NCBI GenBank assembly: GCA_963575745.1
Contig: CAUYUJ010014599.1
Location: forward strand, 326,699 to 390,698
From: Prorocentrum cordatum
Taxonomy: Eukaryota; Sar; Dinophyceae; Prorocentrales; Prorocentraceae
Length of the DNA stretch: 64,000 nucleotides
Direction of reading: 5' to 3'
Shown here: piece after piece, positions 40,731-50,546 of the stretch
Numbering within the stretch: the stretch's first letter is position 1
How the letters are laid out: the number at the start of each line of letters is the position of its first letter
The notes under the pieces: model-generated
What the model was told of the DNA's origin: nothing
What the model saw: only the letters and a program-made list of their open reading frames with translations
Databases searched by the model: none
Translations under genes and position numbers: made by a program

Positions 40731-41677
40731 CCTATATGTTTATAAGCCCGGGCGGGGGGAACACCCATCACCCCCCCACCCCCGCCCAAAACCGGACTCC
40801 CGGGATCTGGGGCTTTGGGACCCTCCGGACGGGCCTCGAAGCGGCCCCCCTGGCCTCGCAGGGCGTTTTGCCAAGCCTTCCCAGCACACCTAAGGCGATC
40901 AGGGGGTCATCGGAGACGTCTCAGAGACCCCCATGACAGCGCAAGAGCGCTCCAAGAGTGACCGACGTGACCTCAAGATGGCCCAAGAGGCCTCCAGGAC
41001 GGCCCCAAAGAGGCCTCCAAGAGCACTCCCAAGAGGCAAATATCATTGATTTTCTTCAGGTGTTTGGTGAATTTGGGGTTCACCTCTTTTCGGCTTCCCG
41101 ACGCTCTAAGACGGCGGTCTTCTGGACGTCCGAAGCCGCCTGGGAGGCTCCCAAATCGCTCCACGACGATCCGAAAGGGCTTCCATTCAGTCCAAGAGAG
41201 CCCCAAAACTGCACAACACGGGTCCAAGATGGCCCTCACAGAGCCCCATGGCGGCCCAAGATGGCCCCAAGACACCCTCCGAAGCATTCCAAATCGTGAC
41301 TGGGTCGTTCAGGGAGACCGTGGTTGGAGGCAGGGTGGCCCGAGGAAGCCCCCAGAGGCCCCCAGAATACGCCCAGGAGGCCTCCAGAAGGCCTTAAGAA
41401 AGCCTGAGACATGTTTTTTTCAAGCCCCCAGAGGCTCTCCCAGGAGGAGCCTCCGCAAAAAAAAGCTGAGGAGGATAGGGAGAATGCGCAGGGTATGGCG
41501 AACATGTGGAAAAAGAAGCATGGAGGAAGGATAACGAATATCATTATCATAGCGGCGATGCCGGAAAAGGCAACAAGGAGTTATCGCTAAAGTGTCGGCT
41601 TGTTATTCCTGCTATTCCACCTGCAAACCAAACTTCAAGGACCAAGGTGCATGGCGCGAAGCGCCACTGTAGTCTTG

Positions 41678-41700
<23 letters not shown>
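40720..41700 (-). repeat. Inverted duplication, right partner of 16,390-17,290
   Basis: ATAAGCCCGGGCGGGGGG, Q words in reverse, AGGGAGAATGCGCAGGGTAT, GGAAGGATAACGAATATCAT and the P element with GGCGCGAAGCGCCA, ending in TATATATA. Confidence 0.8.
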
Positions 41701-41711
<11 letters not shown>

Positions 41712-41864
41712 TAAATCCCGCCTCTCGCCGAAAATGTCGCGCGAAGGATATCCGACTACTTATACGCACAATGGCAGCCCAGGGGGGCCCCTCCCGAGGA
41801 GCCAAGAGCGCTCCCTGGAGCTGTCCGGGCTCGTAGCTTTTTGAGGGGGCCTGGGGACACACAA
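41701..41864. other. No recognised feature
   Basis: Short unique stretch between the duplication and a J element. Confidence 0.3.
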
Positions 41865-42000
41865 CAGAAATACACACAAGTCCCCGGATTCCCCATATTT
41901 TCTCATGTTTCCTGGACGTTCGTCTTTCCCTCCACGTCCCAGATTTTTCCGCATTTGTCGGGGAGTCGACGATTCATTGTGTCTGTCTGTTTTCCCCTCC
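41865..42000 (+). mobile_element. Family J element
   Basis: ATACACACAAGTCCCCGGAT, TCCCCATATTTTCTCATGTT on the left, GAGTCGACGATTCATTGTGT and CTGTCTGTTTTCCCC on the right. The outermost parts are weak inverted copies (ACACACAA / TTGTGTCTGT). Related copies at 51,531 and, partial, 1,497. Confidence 0.55.
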
Positions 42001-42270
42001 GGACTTTTCCCAAGGCCACGCGAACGGCGATGTTGCTTAACGGTGACGTTGGGAAATAACTTGTATCGGGCGTTGGCAGAACTGGGTTTAGTGCAACCTG
42101 GTTTAGTGATTTGTGCCGGGGGCGCCCCCCCGACAAATTTCTACTAACCGGAACTGCCGTCACCCGAGAAACACCAGTTACGGCGAACCCGGTCTAGTGA
42201 ATCTGGCCAATTGAAGGGCCCCAGGGCCCTACCACTAAATGGGTCCCCTTACCCGGGGTCCTGGCTATAC
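42001..42270. other. Unique stretch with a short GC palindrome
   Basis: TTTGTGCCGGGGGCGCCCCC around 42,110 folds on itself. No gene. Confidence 0.4.
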
Positions 42271-42528
42271 CCGAACTCCAGATCCGCCCTACTTTGGCTT
42301 TTTTTCGAACTTAAAATTGCGTCGGAAATCCACCTAGAAGGAGCCGGAAAAGTAGGGCGGAAATTTCTGCACCCAACATAACATGGGGCGAAAATCCACA
42401 GAAGTAGGGCGGAAACAACAACAGAAAAGTAGGGCGGAAATTGACATCAGCGGGGCTTGAAAAGTAAGGCGGAAATTCCAAGCCCTACTTACGAATTTCC
42501 CCAAAGTAGGGCGGATCCGGAGTCAGGG
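42271..42528 (+). mobile_element. TIR family E element, copy 1 (left end worn)
   Basis: AACTCCAGATCCGCCCTACT at the left and AAAGTAGGGCGGATCCGGAG (then TCAGGG) at the right. The word AGTAGGGCGGAAAT recurs inside about five times, giving extra hairpins. Confidence 0.75.
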
Positions 42529-42639
42529 TTCCCGATTGTAGGAAGTCGCGAGCCACTCTTTCCCACATGTTCCAGAAGGCAGGCGCATCGAACGACGACG
42601 GCACCGCGAGCTGCAGGAAGGCACGCGCCGCGCGCTCCT

Positions 42640-42925
42640 GCAGTGCACTGAAACCCACATCGCCGTGACCTGCGTCGCTGCCTGGGCATCCCGACTCGTA
42701 CACTTTTCCTTGAGGGGGATGACGAGGAGGAGGAGGAGGAGGGGGAGGAGGAGGAGGAGGAGAAGGAGGAGGGCCCAGACCCCTCGAGCAAAGACAGAGA
42801 TCACGACGGGAGGTTTCTCGCCATTTTCGGCCACGCGCTCCCACAGCACTGAAACCCACATCGCCGTGACCTGCGTCGCTCCCAGGGCATCCCGACGCGT
42901 GCACTTTTCCCTTGAGGGGGGGCCC
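42640..42925 (+). repeat. Family T pair with a GGA tract and a family A end between
   Basis: CACTGAAACCCACATCGCCG, TGACCTGCGTCGCT, GGGCATCCCGAC occur at 42,645 and 42,847. Between them are (GGA)n (42,718-42,773) and the first 55 bp of a family A element (CCCAGACCCCTCGAGCAAAG). The T plus A-end plus microsatellite unit appears reversed at 45,583-45,730. Confidence 0.7.
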
Positions 42926-43106
42926 AGACCCCCTACAGGGCAGTCTTTAATACATCGGATTTGTTTTTAACATATAGGATTTGAATACATGATTAATTTA
43001 GGAGTAGATTCATGCATGAGCTCATCGTTGTTTTTAGTACTAAACCCCTGCATCTGGCATACATTATCCGCACGCGGAGCATGTATTGAAAACGGCACTG
43101 TAGAGC
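42926..43106. other. AT-richer unique stretch
   Basis: Two ATAGGATTTG-like words, no gene. Confidence 0.35.
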
Positions 43107-43277
43107 ATGGCAAAAGATCACGACGAGATGTGTTTCGCCATTGTCGGCCTCCTGGGGGCCCTTTCCCTGGCCTCGGGGCCGTGACAGAACGATTCGGGAT
43201 GAGAAGCCTGTCCTGGGAAAGGGTCGAGACCTCTGAAGGTCGACGTCATGAAAAAGTCATGGCGTCGGGGGTCTGGG
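43107..43277 (+). mobile_element. TIR family A element (left end lost)
   Basis: AAGATCACGACGAGATGTGT, GAACGATTCGGGATGAGAAG, GTCATGGCGTCGGGGGTCTG. Confidence 0.65.
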
Positions 43278-43304
43278 GAGGACGCTCGAAGGAGAGCGTT
43301 TTCG

Positions 43305-44450
43305 TATTCGGCGTTTCGACATTGGGCGGAAGGGGGGAGGAGGGGGGGGGGGTCTGGCTCCGGACCTCGGCTTCATGCGGCTGCTTGGAACAGTGCGCCC
43401 ACTGGGGGAGAGGCTCCACCTGCTCGAAACAGACGCCAAAAACAGTGAAGACCTGCTCCGGATTCCATAATAAAGTCGGGGGGGTCACATTTGAGGGGGG
43501 TCTGATTTGAGCTGTCTTGGAGGGTTCGGGGGGGTCTGGGCAAAGAGCCGCCCTTTCATGGATGGTCTGGGAGGGTCAAAAACTTCTCGTCTGGGAGGGT
43601 TGAGACCCCCTCCCTTTAATTACGAAATCTGGAGTACTCATGGGGGGGAGGGGGGGGTGCGAGGGCCCGCGCCGATCGGCAAAACAACGAATAACAAGAC
43701 GACCACAAGAAAAAGATGTGTTTCAATGCGCGGGCCCTGCGCGTGAGGTCTCTCGGCTCCTTCCGGGCCTCCGGGCCTCTGCTTAATGCGGCTGCTTGGA
43801 GCAGTGCGTCCACTGGGGGAGAGGCTCCACCTGCTCGAAAAAGACGCCAGAAACAGTGAAGACCTACTCCGGATTCCATAATAAAGTCGGGGGGGTCATA
43901 TTTGGGGGGGGTCTGATTTGAGCTGTCTTGGAGGGTTCGGGGGGGTCTGGGCAGAGGGCCGCCCCTTCATGGATGGTCTATGGGAGGGTGCAAAACTTCT
44001 CGTCTGGGAGGGTTTAGACCCCCTCCCTTTGATTACGAAATCTGGAGTGCTCGTTGGGGGGGAGGGGGGCCCTGACTCCGGATCCGCCCTACTTTGGCTT
44101 TTTTTCCAACTTAAAATTGCATCGGAAATCCACCTATAAGAGGCCGAAAAAGTAGGGCGGAAATTTCTGCACCCAACATAAAATAGGGCGGAAATCCACA
44201 GAAACAGCAACAGAAAAGTAGGGCGGAAATTGACATCAGCGGGGCTTGAAAAGTAAGGCGGAAATTCCAAGCCCCACTTACGAATTTCCCCAAAGTAGGG
44301 CGGATCCGGAGTCAGGGGGGGGGTGCGAGGGCCCGCGCCGATCGGCAGAACAACGGATAACCCAACGACCACAAGGAAAAGGTGTGTTTCCATGCGCGGG
44401 CCCTGCGCGCGAGGGCTCTCGGCTCCTTTCCTCGGGGGCCGCTCCTCGCC
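43305..44450 (+). repeat. Tandem duplication of a 410-bp unit containing repeat H; one unit carries an E insertion
   Basis: Unit 1 (43,375-43,786) and unit 2 (43,787-44,450) share CGGATTCCATAATAAAGTCG, GATTTGAGCTGTCTTGGAGG, CATGGATGGTCT and GAGGGCCCGCGCCGATCGGC. Unit 1 reads straight through GGGGGGGAGGGGGGGGTGCG where unit 2 has 248 bp of element E. Confidence 0.85.
44070..44317 (+). mobile_element. TIR family E element, copy 2 (full, recent)
   Basis: Left CCCTGACTCCGGATCCGCCC, right GGGCGGATCCGGAGTCAGGG: a perfect inverted pair of at least 26 bp. 248 bp, non-coding. Any target duplication is hidden in the flanking G-run. Confidence 0.85.
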
Positions 44451-44577
44451 CGAGCAGTCCGGGCGCCCCCGAGGCACCTCTCCTGGGGGGGGGCTGCAAA
44501 TAAATGTCAATCCGCCCACGGCGGAGGGGACCTCTGAGGCACCTCCGCGCGGGCTCCCCCTGAGGCCCGACATATCT

Positions 44578-44722
44578 AAACAACACCACCACCACCACCA
44601 CAACCACCAACAACAACAACACCACCACCACCAACAACAACAACAACAACACCAACAGCAACAGCAACAGCAACAACAACAACAACAACAACACCAACAA
44701 CACCAACAACAACAAAAACACT

Positions 44723-44759
<37 letters not shown>

Positions 44760-44878
44760 TCAACAGCAACAACAACAACAACGACAACAACAACAACGAC
44801 AACAACAACAACAACACCAACAACAACACCAGCAACAACAACAACACCACCAACAACAACAACACCAACACCACCACC

Positions 44879-44924
<46 letters not shown>

Positions 44925-44965
44925 GCACCAACACCACCAACACCACCGACAACAACAACACAACC
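44578..44965. repeat. (AAC)n/(ACC)n period-3 tract
   Basis: About 385 bp of CAACAACAA, CACCACCAC, with CAG and GAC variants. Strong strand asymmetry (A/C only on plus). Frames are poly-Gln/His/Asn or poly-Val/Leu/Cys and not genes. Confidence 0.9.
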
Positions 44966-45389
44966 CACAAGCATGACCAAAGGCCCCTCGAGACCGTCGC
45001 CCTGCCGCATGTCTTTGGCGCGACCGCTCCGTGAGGGTCCAGAGCTCGCCCAGAGCCAGCCTGCCGCCCAGAGTCGCTCCCGCGGGGCCTGGGGAGGGCC
45101 CCTGGAGGCCGCAGACGGCGACAGTGCGCGTGGACCATGTTGTGCAGCACGTGGGAGGTCTGCGAATCCAGCTCGGGATTGGGCGCGGGTTATTGGCGTG
45201 CGATAGCTGGGGAGAAAGGTGGTGCCCTTCAGGGGCCCTAGAGGCCTCCTTTCTGGTGCCTTTCTGGGCCCTTCTGGGGCCCTAGAGGGAGGGCTCCTTC
45301 CTGGGCCCGGGAGGGGCCCCTTTAGGGGCCCTGCCGGGGCCCTTTCTGCAACCCCCGCTGCCCCTCCATGTTGCCACCCCTCCATTATA
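44966..45389. other. No recognised feature
   Basis: GC-rich unique sequence. GGGGCCCTAGAGG-like words repeat near 45,230-45,290. Confidence 0.35.
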
Positions 45390-45577
45390 CCCAGACCCCC
45401 GACGCCATGACTCTTTCATTGCGTCGACCCCCCGAGGTCTCGACCCATTCCCCGGGGCCGGTCCTTCATCCCGAGTGGTTTTCTGACGGCCCCGAGATCC
45501 GGCCAGGGTCCCCCAGAGGCCGACAATGGCGAAACACTTCTGGTCGTGATTTTTTGCCATGCTCTAGGGGGTCTGGG
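45390..45577 (-). mobile_element. TIR family A element (reversed, full)
   Basis: CCCAGACCCCCGACGCCATG to CTCTAGGGGGTCTGGG. 188 bp with both inverted ends. Confidence 0.8.
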
Positions 45578-45582
45578 CCCCC

Positions 45583-45730
45583 CCTCAAGGAAAAATGTAC
45601 GAGTCGAGATGCCCAGGGAGCGATGTCGGTCACGGCGATGTCGGTTTCAGTGCTGTGGGAACGCGTGGCCGAAAATGGCGGGAAACCTCCCGTCGTGATC
45701 TCTGTCATTGCTCGAGGGGGTCTGGGACCT
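45583..45730 (-). repeat. Reversed T plus family A end composite
   Basis: CCCTCAAGGAAAAATGTACG, GGCGATGTCGGTTTCAGTGC, then GAAACCTCCCGTCGTGATCT and TTGCTCGAGGGGGTCTGGG, then TCC. Mirror of 42,718-42,925. Confidence 0.7.
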
Positions 45731-46025
45731 CCTCCTCCTCCTCCTCCTCCTCCTCCTCCTCCTTCCCCTCCTCCTCCTCCTCCTCCTCCTCCTCCTCCTC
45801 CTCCCCTTCCTCCTCCTCCCTCCTCCTCCTCCTCCTCCTCCTCCTCCCTCCCCCTCCTCCTCCTCCTCCTCCTCCTCTCCTCCTCCTCCTCCTCCTCCTC
45901 CTCCTCCTCCTCCTCGTCTTGCCCCTCCTCCTCCTCATCCTCCTCCACCTCCCCCCTCCTCCTCCTCCCCTTCCTCCTCCTCCTCCTCCTCCTCCTCCTC
46001 CTCCTCCTCCTCCTCCTCCTCCTTC
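45731..46025 (+). repeat. (TCC)n microsatellite
   Basis: About 295 bp between two family A ends (45,730 and CTCGAGGGGGTCTGGG at 46,026-46,042). Confidence 0.9.
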
Positions 46026-46042
46026 TCGAGGGGGTCTGGGGT

Positions 46043-46287
46043 GCGAGACTCCTTGCGACGCGCGACGGCGGCCGGCTGGCCCTGCCCCGCTAAAAACCAT
46101 GCGCGCGGGGAGGCCCGCGGGCCGCGCGGCGGCAGAGGCCGAGAGCGGAGCTCTCGCGCCGTCGAGCCATGGGCGCCCCCCCCCGCCCGGAGAGGTGCCG
46201 AGGACACCGCGGCGAGGCGTGCAGAGCACGGCTCGGGCGGAGCCGACGCTGGGACGCAGAGAGACAGAAGTACGAGTACCAGACGTT
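46043..46287. other. No recognised feature
   Basis: GC-rich unique sequence. Confidence 0.3.
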
Positions 46288-46505
46288 CTCCTCGGAGGCG
46301 CGCGTCCGGCCCGATCAGTACGTATACTGTACACCCATCGTGCAGCACATCGTTTCCCGAGCAGCGCGTGGCCAGAGAAACGCGCCCTTCACGGCGCACA
46401 AAGTTACTATAAGAGCTTGTTTCTCGGTGCGCGCGTCGCCCCTGGGGGGTGGAGGGGGTGGCGACGCCCACATATCTCATAGAAGTACGTCGGGGCGACG
46501 CCGAG
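46288..46505 (+). repeat. Dispersed repeat D, copy 4
   Basis: CTCCTCGGAGGCGCGCGTCC, CACATCGTTTCCCGAGCAGC, GTCGCCCCTGGGGGGTGGAG, GGGGCGACGCCGAG. Confidence 0.6.
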
Positions 46506-46572
46506 ATGTGGACTCTCATATGGATCGGACCACGAAAAGGGCCGTCGGCCCGGAGGGCTGCAGTAGAAGTAT

Positions 46573-46822
46573 GTTCGGTTGACCTAACAGGGGGTCCAGC
46601 TGAAAGGAGGTGGTGCAATGGATTTGGGGCGAAATGCATTGCGCCCGGGAATTGCACTGCATTGTACTGCAACGAATGCATTGCGTGCCGAAGACGAGCA
46701 ATACCTATGCGCCCCGGAATGTACGGCACGCCCCAGATGTCTTGCAAGCCCACAAATCTGTGGCACCACGCCTATTGCACCACCCCCTTGTCGCTGGACC
46801 TCCTTTTGGGTCAGCCCGAGTA
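46573..46822. mobile_element. Foldback element (single copy)
   Basis: TTCGGTTGACCTAACAGGGG, GGTCCAGCTGAAAGGAGGTG on the left and the reverse of TCGGGCTGACCCAAAAGGAG on the right. An inner palindrome is built on GAATGCATTGCG. Arms about 48 bp, diverged. Confidence 0.55.
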
Positions 46823-46897
46823 CGTTTGGGTGACGCCCAAACGTCCCGCCTCATCTGCGAGGAGGGCCGACCGCAGGCTTCGCTGCGGGTGCCCCTC

Positions 46898-47015
46898 CTC
46901 CTCCTCCTCCTCCTCCTCCTCCTCCTCCTCCTCCTCCTCCTCCTCCTCCTCCTACCTCCTCCCTCCCTCCTCCTCCCTCCTCCCTCCTCCTCCCTCCTCC
47001 CCCTCCTCCTCCTCC
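46898..47015 (+). repeat. (TCC)n microsatellite
   Basis: TCC then CCTCCC variants. Confidence 0.9.
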
Positions 47016-47172
47016 CCAGGCCCCGAGGATCGGGCCGAGCGAGGGCCGACGGTCGGCCCCGAGGGCGGCCCGGCGTGCCGCGAGGCGGGGGCGATGCCGC
47101 TGCCCCAGCGGTGGCCCGGGGCCAGCTCCTCGCCGGCGCTCCGCGGGGCTCTCGCTTAAGCCTGTCTTATCA

Positions 47173-47373
47173 GGGGGGCGTAAGACCTGGGTACAGGGGA
47201 CTCGGAAATCCCCGACGAGGTCGTCCGAAAAATGACGAGGCCGAGCCTGCATTTTGACGAGGCCGCTCGCTGCAGACATCCCACGAAACTCCTCCTCGTC
47301 AAGATCCGAGGCGCGGTCGTCAAAAAACGATGGCGAACCCGAGTCCTGGCAAACCCGGGTCTTACGCTCCCCC
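47173..47373. mobile_element. Foldback element (single copy)
   Basis: GGGGGGCGTAAGACCTGGGT, GGGGACTCGG against CCGAGTCCTGG, ACCCGGGTCTTACGCTCCCC. Arms about 33 bp, ends 5 bp before an L element. Confidence 0.65.
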
Positions 47374-47378
47374 GATCT

Positions 47379-47540
47379 TAGGTCGGGCGTGTCTCCCTGC
47401 AGGCGGATTGTGGACGAACGACTGAACATAGCAAAGTAATGCCCCCGAAAGATGCTCGAAAAATCGTCCCCTGACTCATTTTTTGTTGTCACTCTTTTTG
47501 CATCTCCCTCCCTCCTGTAGAGGGACGTGCCCGACTTCGT
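47379..47540 (+). mobile_element. TIR family L element
   Basis: TTAGGTCGGGCGTGTCTCCC at the left, CTGTAGAGGGACGTGCCCGA (then CTT) at the right. Interior AT-rich, 160 bp, non-coding. Confidence 0.7.
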
Positions 47541-47835
47541 GCTTGTCCCCTGCTGCTCCTCTCTTCCGGCCCTGCTGCGGGCCCTCCTGCCTTTCATCTC
47601 GGGGGTGGGCACAGCCGCATTTGGCAAGAAACGTGGTCCAGTGAAAACGACCTCGGGCCCACACTTGGCGGGCGCCGGCCTAGGAAATGACGACGCCGCG
47701 GCGTTTCTCGAGAGCCGAAAACGGACAAATCACTAATCGACGTGTCAGGCTGGGGGCTGTGTCCACCCCCGATCATCTGGTATCCCTCCCTCCTACTGCT
47801 CCTCCCCAGACATCCGGCTGCTCCAAGTTGTTCGA
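47541..47835. other. No recognised feature
   Basis: Unique sequence. Frames on both strands without domains. Confidence 0.35.
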
Positions 47836-47995
47836 TGCGTGAGCCCAAGAGGTCCCGACCACTTCCCTACAGGTTTTACGTCCCAGGTTGCTGTTTGACG
47901 CTCCCGCAGCCCGGCGAGGGCCCCCAGAGGCCGATAACGGCCAAAAACCGCCCGCTCCAAATTTTTGTTGGAGCGTCGGATCTCTGGGTCCTCAT
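47836..47995 (-). mobile_element. Diverged family A relative (reversed)
   Basis: AAGAGGTCCCGACCACTTCC, GACGCTCCCGCAGCCCGGCG, AGGGCCCCCAGAGGCCGATA keep the family order, but both ends differ (GGATCTCTGGGTCC at the right). The 52,075 relic shares these changes, pointing to a subfamily. Confidence 0.5.
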
Positions 47996-48300
47996 CCTCT
48001 CTCATCTTCCTCAACCTCCTCACGCATCTTCTCATCCTCCTGCTTTCACGGGTCCTCCTACTGGTCCTCCTCCTCCTCCTGTTCCCACTCCTCCTGTACT
48101 GTCTTCTGCTCCTGCTGATCTGGCTACCACAGATTGTGGATACGAGCGGATTCAAGCGACTAGCAAACTCCTGCTCATCTGGTTCCTAATCTTTATTAAC
48201 TCATCACCCTGCTCCTGCTGCTGCTCATCATCCGCCTCCTTCTCTCTCCGCGTCTCCCTCCTCCAGCACTCCTCCTCCTCCTCCTCCTCCTCCAGCACCC
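47996..48300 (+). repeat. Imperfect TCC-rich tract
   Basis: TCC-rich with many TTC, TGC and unique breaks. A decayed counterpart of the pure tracts. Confidence 0.65.
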
Positions 48301-48498
48301 ATCCTCCCTGCCCGCTTCCCATCTTTTTTGTAGTCGGTGCCCCCCTCCGTCCATGATCGCGAGGGCTGGATCGTCCGAAAAAGCACGCCTCAACAACGCA
48401 ACCGATGTCGCCCGGAGAGGACGCAGCGGCGGAGCAAACCGACAGAATGCAGCCGACTGCGGAGAAGCGGAACCTTGGCGACACGCAAGAGTACCCTT

Positions 48499-48550
48499 AG
48501 GTCGGGCATGTCCCCCTACAGGCTGATTTTCGACGAAAAATAACAAATAC
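48499..48550 (+). mobile_element. Family L left-end fragment
   Basis: AGGTCGGGCATGTCCCCCTA (then CAGGCTGATTTTCGAC), running into a TCC tract at 48,575. The right end is missing. Confidence 0.6.
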
Positions 48551-48574
48551 CCAGAAAAATGTATTCAACAATGG

Positions 48575-48640
48575 CCTCCGCCTCCTCCTCCTCCTCCTCC
48601 TCCTCCTCCTCCTCCTCCTCCTCCTCCTCCTCCTCCCCCG
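48575..48640 (+). repeat. (TCC)n microsatellite
   Basis: About 20 triplets. Confidence 0.9.
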
Positions 48641-48734
48641 CGCCTCTGGAAACCAGCGCACCAAAGGCCAGTCCAGCGAAGGTTCACTATGTTTTCGTGT
48701 CTTACCCACTCTCCCGACGGCATTATTGTTCCAC

Positions 48735-48872
48735 GACGTCGCCCCCGAGAGGCCTTGACCGATTCCCCTGGACCCCGAGCCGTTTCTTGACAGCCCCGGG
48801 GCCCCGTAACGGCCCCCCGAGGCCGCAAGTTGTGAAAGACCTCCCGTCGTGATTTTTCCATTGCTCGAGGGG
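48735..48872 (-). mobile_element. TIR family A element (reversed) abutting (TCC)n
   Basis: ACGTCGCCCCCGAGAGGCCT, GACCTCCCGTCGTGATTTTT, TTGCTCGAGGGGGTCC, then TCC directly. The terminal CTGGG has been replaced by the repeat. Confidence 0.65.
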
Positions 48873-49223
48873 GTCCTCCTCCTCCTCCTCCCCCTCCTCC
48901 TACTCCTCCTCCTCCCCTTTCCCCCTCCCCCTCCTCCTCCTCCCTCCTCCCTTCCTCCTCCTCCTCCTCCTCCTCCTCCTCCTCCTCCTCCTCCCTCCTC
49001 CTCCTCTCTCCCTCCTCCTCCTCCTCCTCCTCCTCCTCCTCCTCCTCCTCCTCTCCTCCTCCTCCTCCTCCTCCTCCTCCTCCCCTCCTCCTCCCCCTCC
49101 CTCCTCCCTCCTCCCCCTCCCCCTCCTCCTCCTCCTCCCCCCCCTCCCCTCCCCCTCCTCCTCCTCCCTCCTCCCCCTCCCCCTCCTCCCCCTCTCCCTC
49201 CTCCTCCTCGTCCTCCTCCTCCC
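48873..49223 (+). repeat. (TCC)n microsatellite, about 350 bp
   Basis: TCC with CCCTCC variants. Flanked on both sides by family A ends of the same orientation. Confidence 0.9.
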
Positions 49224-49258
49224 CCGTCGTGATTGTTCTATTGCTCGAGGGAGTGTGG
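49224..49258 (-). mobile_element. Family A end fragment
   Basis: CCCGTCGTGATTGTTCTATT, GCTCGAGGGAGTGTGGG. Only the CTCGAG end is left. Confidence 0.6.
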
Positions 49259-49418
49259 GTCGCTCGGGCCTCCTGCGGCTCCCCCGCCGGACCGCCCTCG
49301 GCGAGGGCTACTCTCGTGCGCGGCCGGAGAGCAGGCCGCACCCGCGGACAGACGGACGCCGGGGGGGGTCCAGACAGCCACGTGAGCGCTGTTTTATATT
49401 CGGCGCCTCGACATTGGT

Positions 49419-49582
49419 TGGCGGCGCGCAGAAGGGGGTGGAGGGAGGGGGGAGGGCTTCTTAGAAGGAGGCTGCTTCTTGGAAGGCGGCGGCCTTACAT
49501 CTATACATAAGGCCCGCGCCTTCTAAGAAGCAGGGGTGCTTCTAAGAAGCCTTCCCCCCCCTACTCCCCTCTGCGCGTGGCC
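49419..49582. mobile_element. Foldback family I, copy 2
   Basis: GGCGGCGCGCAGAAGGGGGT, GGGCTTCTTAGAAGGAGGC against GCTTCTAAGAAGCCTTCCCC, CCCTCTGCGCGTGGCC. Confidence 0.65.
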
Positions 49583-49694
49583 GAATTGGGCTGAAAGGAT
49601 ACTAACGCCGTACTCGTTGATTCATGTACTCCAGAGGAGCCCTGGCCATACGAGCACCCACCGGCCGCACAAACAACCAACGGGCCGCAGTAAC

Positions 49695-49900
49695 ACCTTT
49701 ATCTCGGGGAGCGGGGGGGTCTGGCCCTGGACCTCTGCTCAGCGCGACTGTTTGGGACCGTGCGTCTTGTGGGGGGGGGGTCCACCTGCTCGAAGGAGGC
49801 GCCAAACAACACAACAGCCAAGATCTGCTCAAATGGGGGGGGAGGGGGGGGCTTGCGAGGGCCCGCGCCGATCGGCAAAACAATGATTAGAAGAACGCCC
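49695..49900 (+). repeat. Dispersed repeat H, copy
   Basis: GGACCTCTGCTCAGCGCGAC, GTCCACCTGCTCGAAGGAGG, GCGCCGATCGGCAAAACAAT. Confidence 0.6.
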
Positions 49901-50171
49901 ACCACCGACATGTTGTTTTCAATCTGCGGCCCAGATCGCTTCCCCGAGGGCAGTCTGCTGCCCCAAAACATGTTTTGACCGTCCTGAGGTCCGGGAGCCG
50001 CCACCCTAATACAAACCCCTGGGTGAAAAAGTGCGGACCGGCGCATCTCTCCGAAAGCTCGAACATGGAGCGGATTTGCTCCCCGCGCGGCATCGCATGT
50101 TTGGGACCGGATATAGTTTGTGCCGAGGAAGTCCTCCGCGAACTCGCGGATCTCTGGTCGCCGGAGAAATT
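49901..50171. other. No recognised feature
   Basis: Possibly the outer part of the following foldback: AAGTGCGGAC at 50,029 has an inverted match at about 50,460. Confidence 0.35.
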
Positions 50172-50376
50172 CTCCGGTCGCTCAGGAATGCGACCAGAGA
50201 GTCCTTTTGGAAGAAATATATTGGGTGGAATCGCGATTCTCTGGTCCTCAACCCTTTTCTGGACAATCATATGAAAATGGAGGATGGAAGAAGCGGAGAA
50301 TCGAGATTCCACCCAGTCCTCCTCCCAAATTGAAAACACTTTCCGGTCGCCTTCCCGAGCGACCGGAGAGTCCCTA
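50172..50376. mobile_element. Foldback element (single copy)
   Basis: CTCCGGTCGCTCAGGAATGC, GACCAGAGAGTCC, GGGTGGAATCGCGATTCTC on the left pair with GAGAATCGAGATTCCACCC and GTCGCCTTCCCGAGCGACCG on the right. Arms about 90 bp, the longest of the short foldbacks. Confidence 0.65.
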
Positions 50377-50546
50377 TGGGCTGGTCTCTGCAGCAGTGCA
50401 CTGGGGCCCTGTGGCCCAAAGGGAACCTCGTGTTGCGCATCTCTCGCGACCTCTGCAGTCCGCACTTCTTGATCCAACGGTTTGGAGGCCAACATTTGGT
50501 AAAACACCGGGATTCTGTAAACACGAAAATAGGGGAACAAAAAGTG

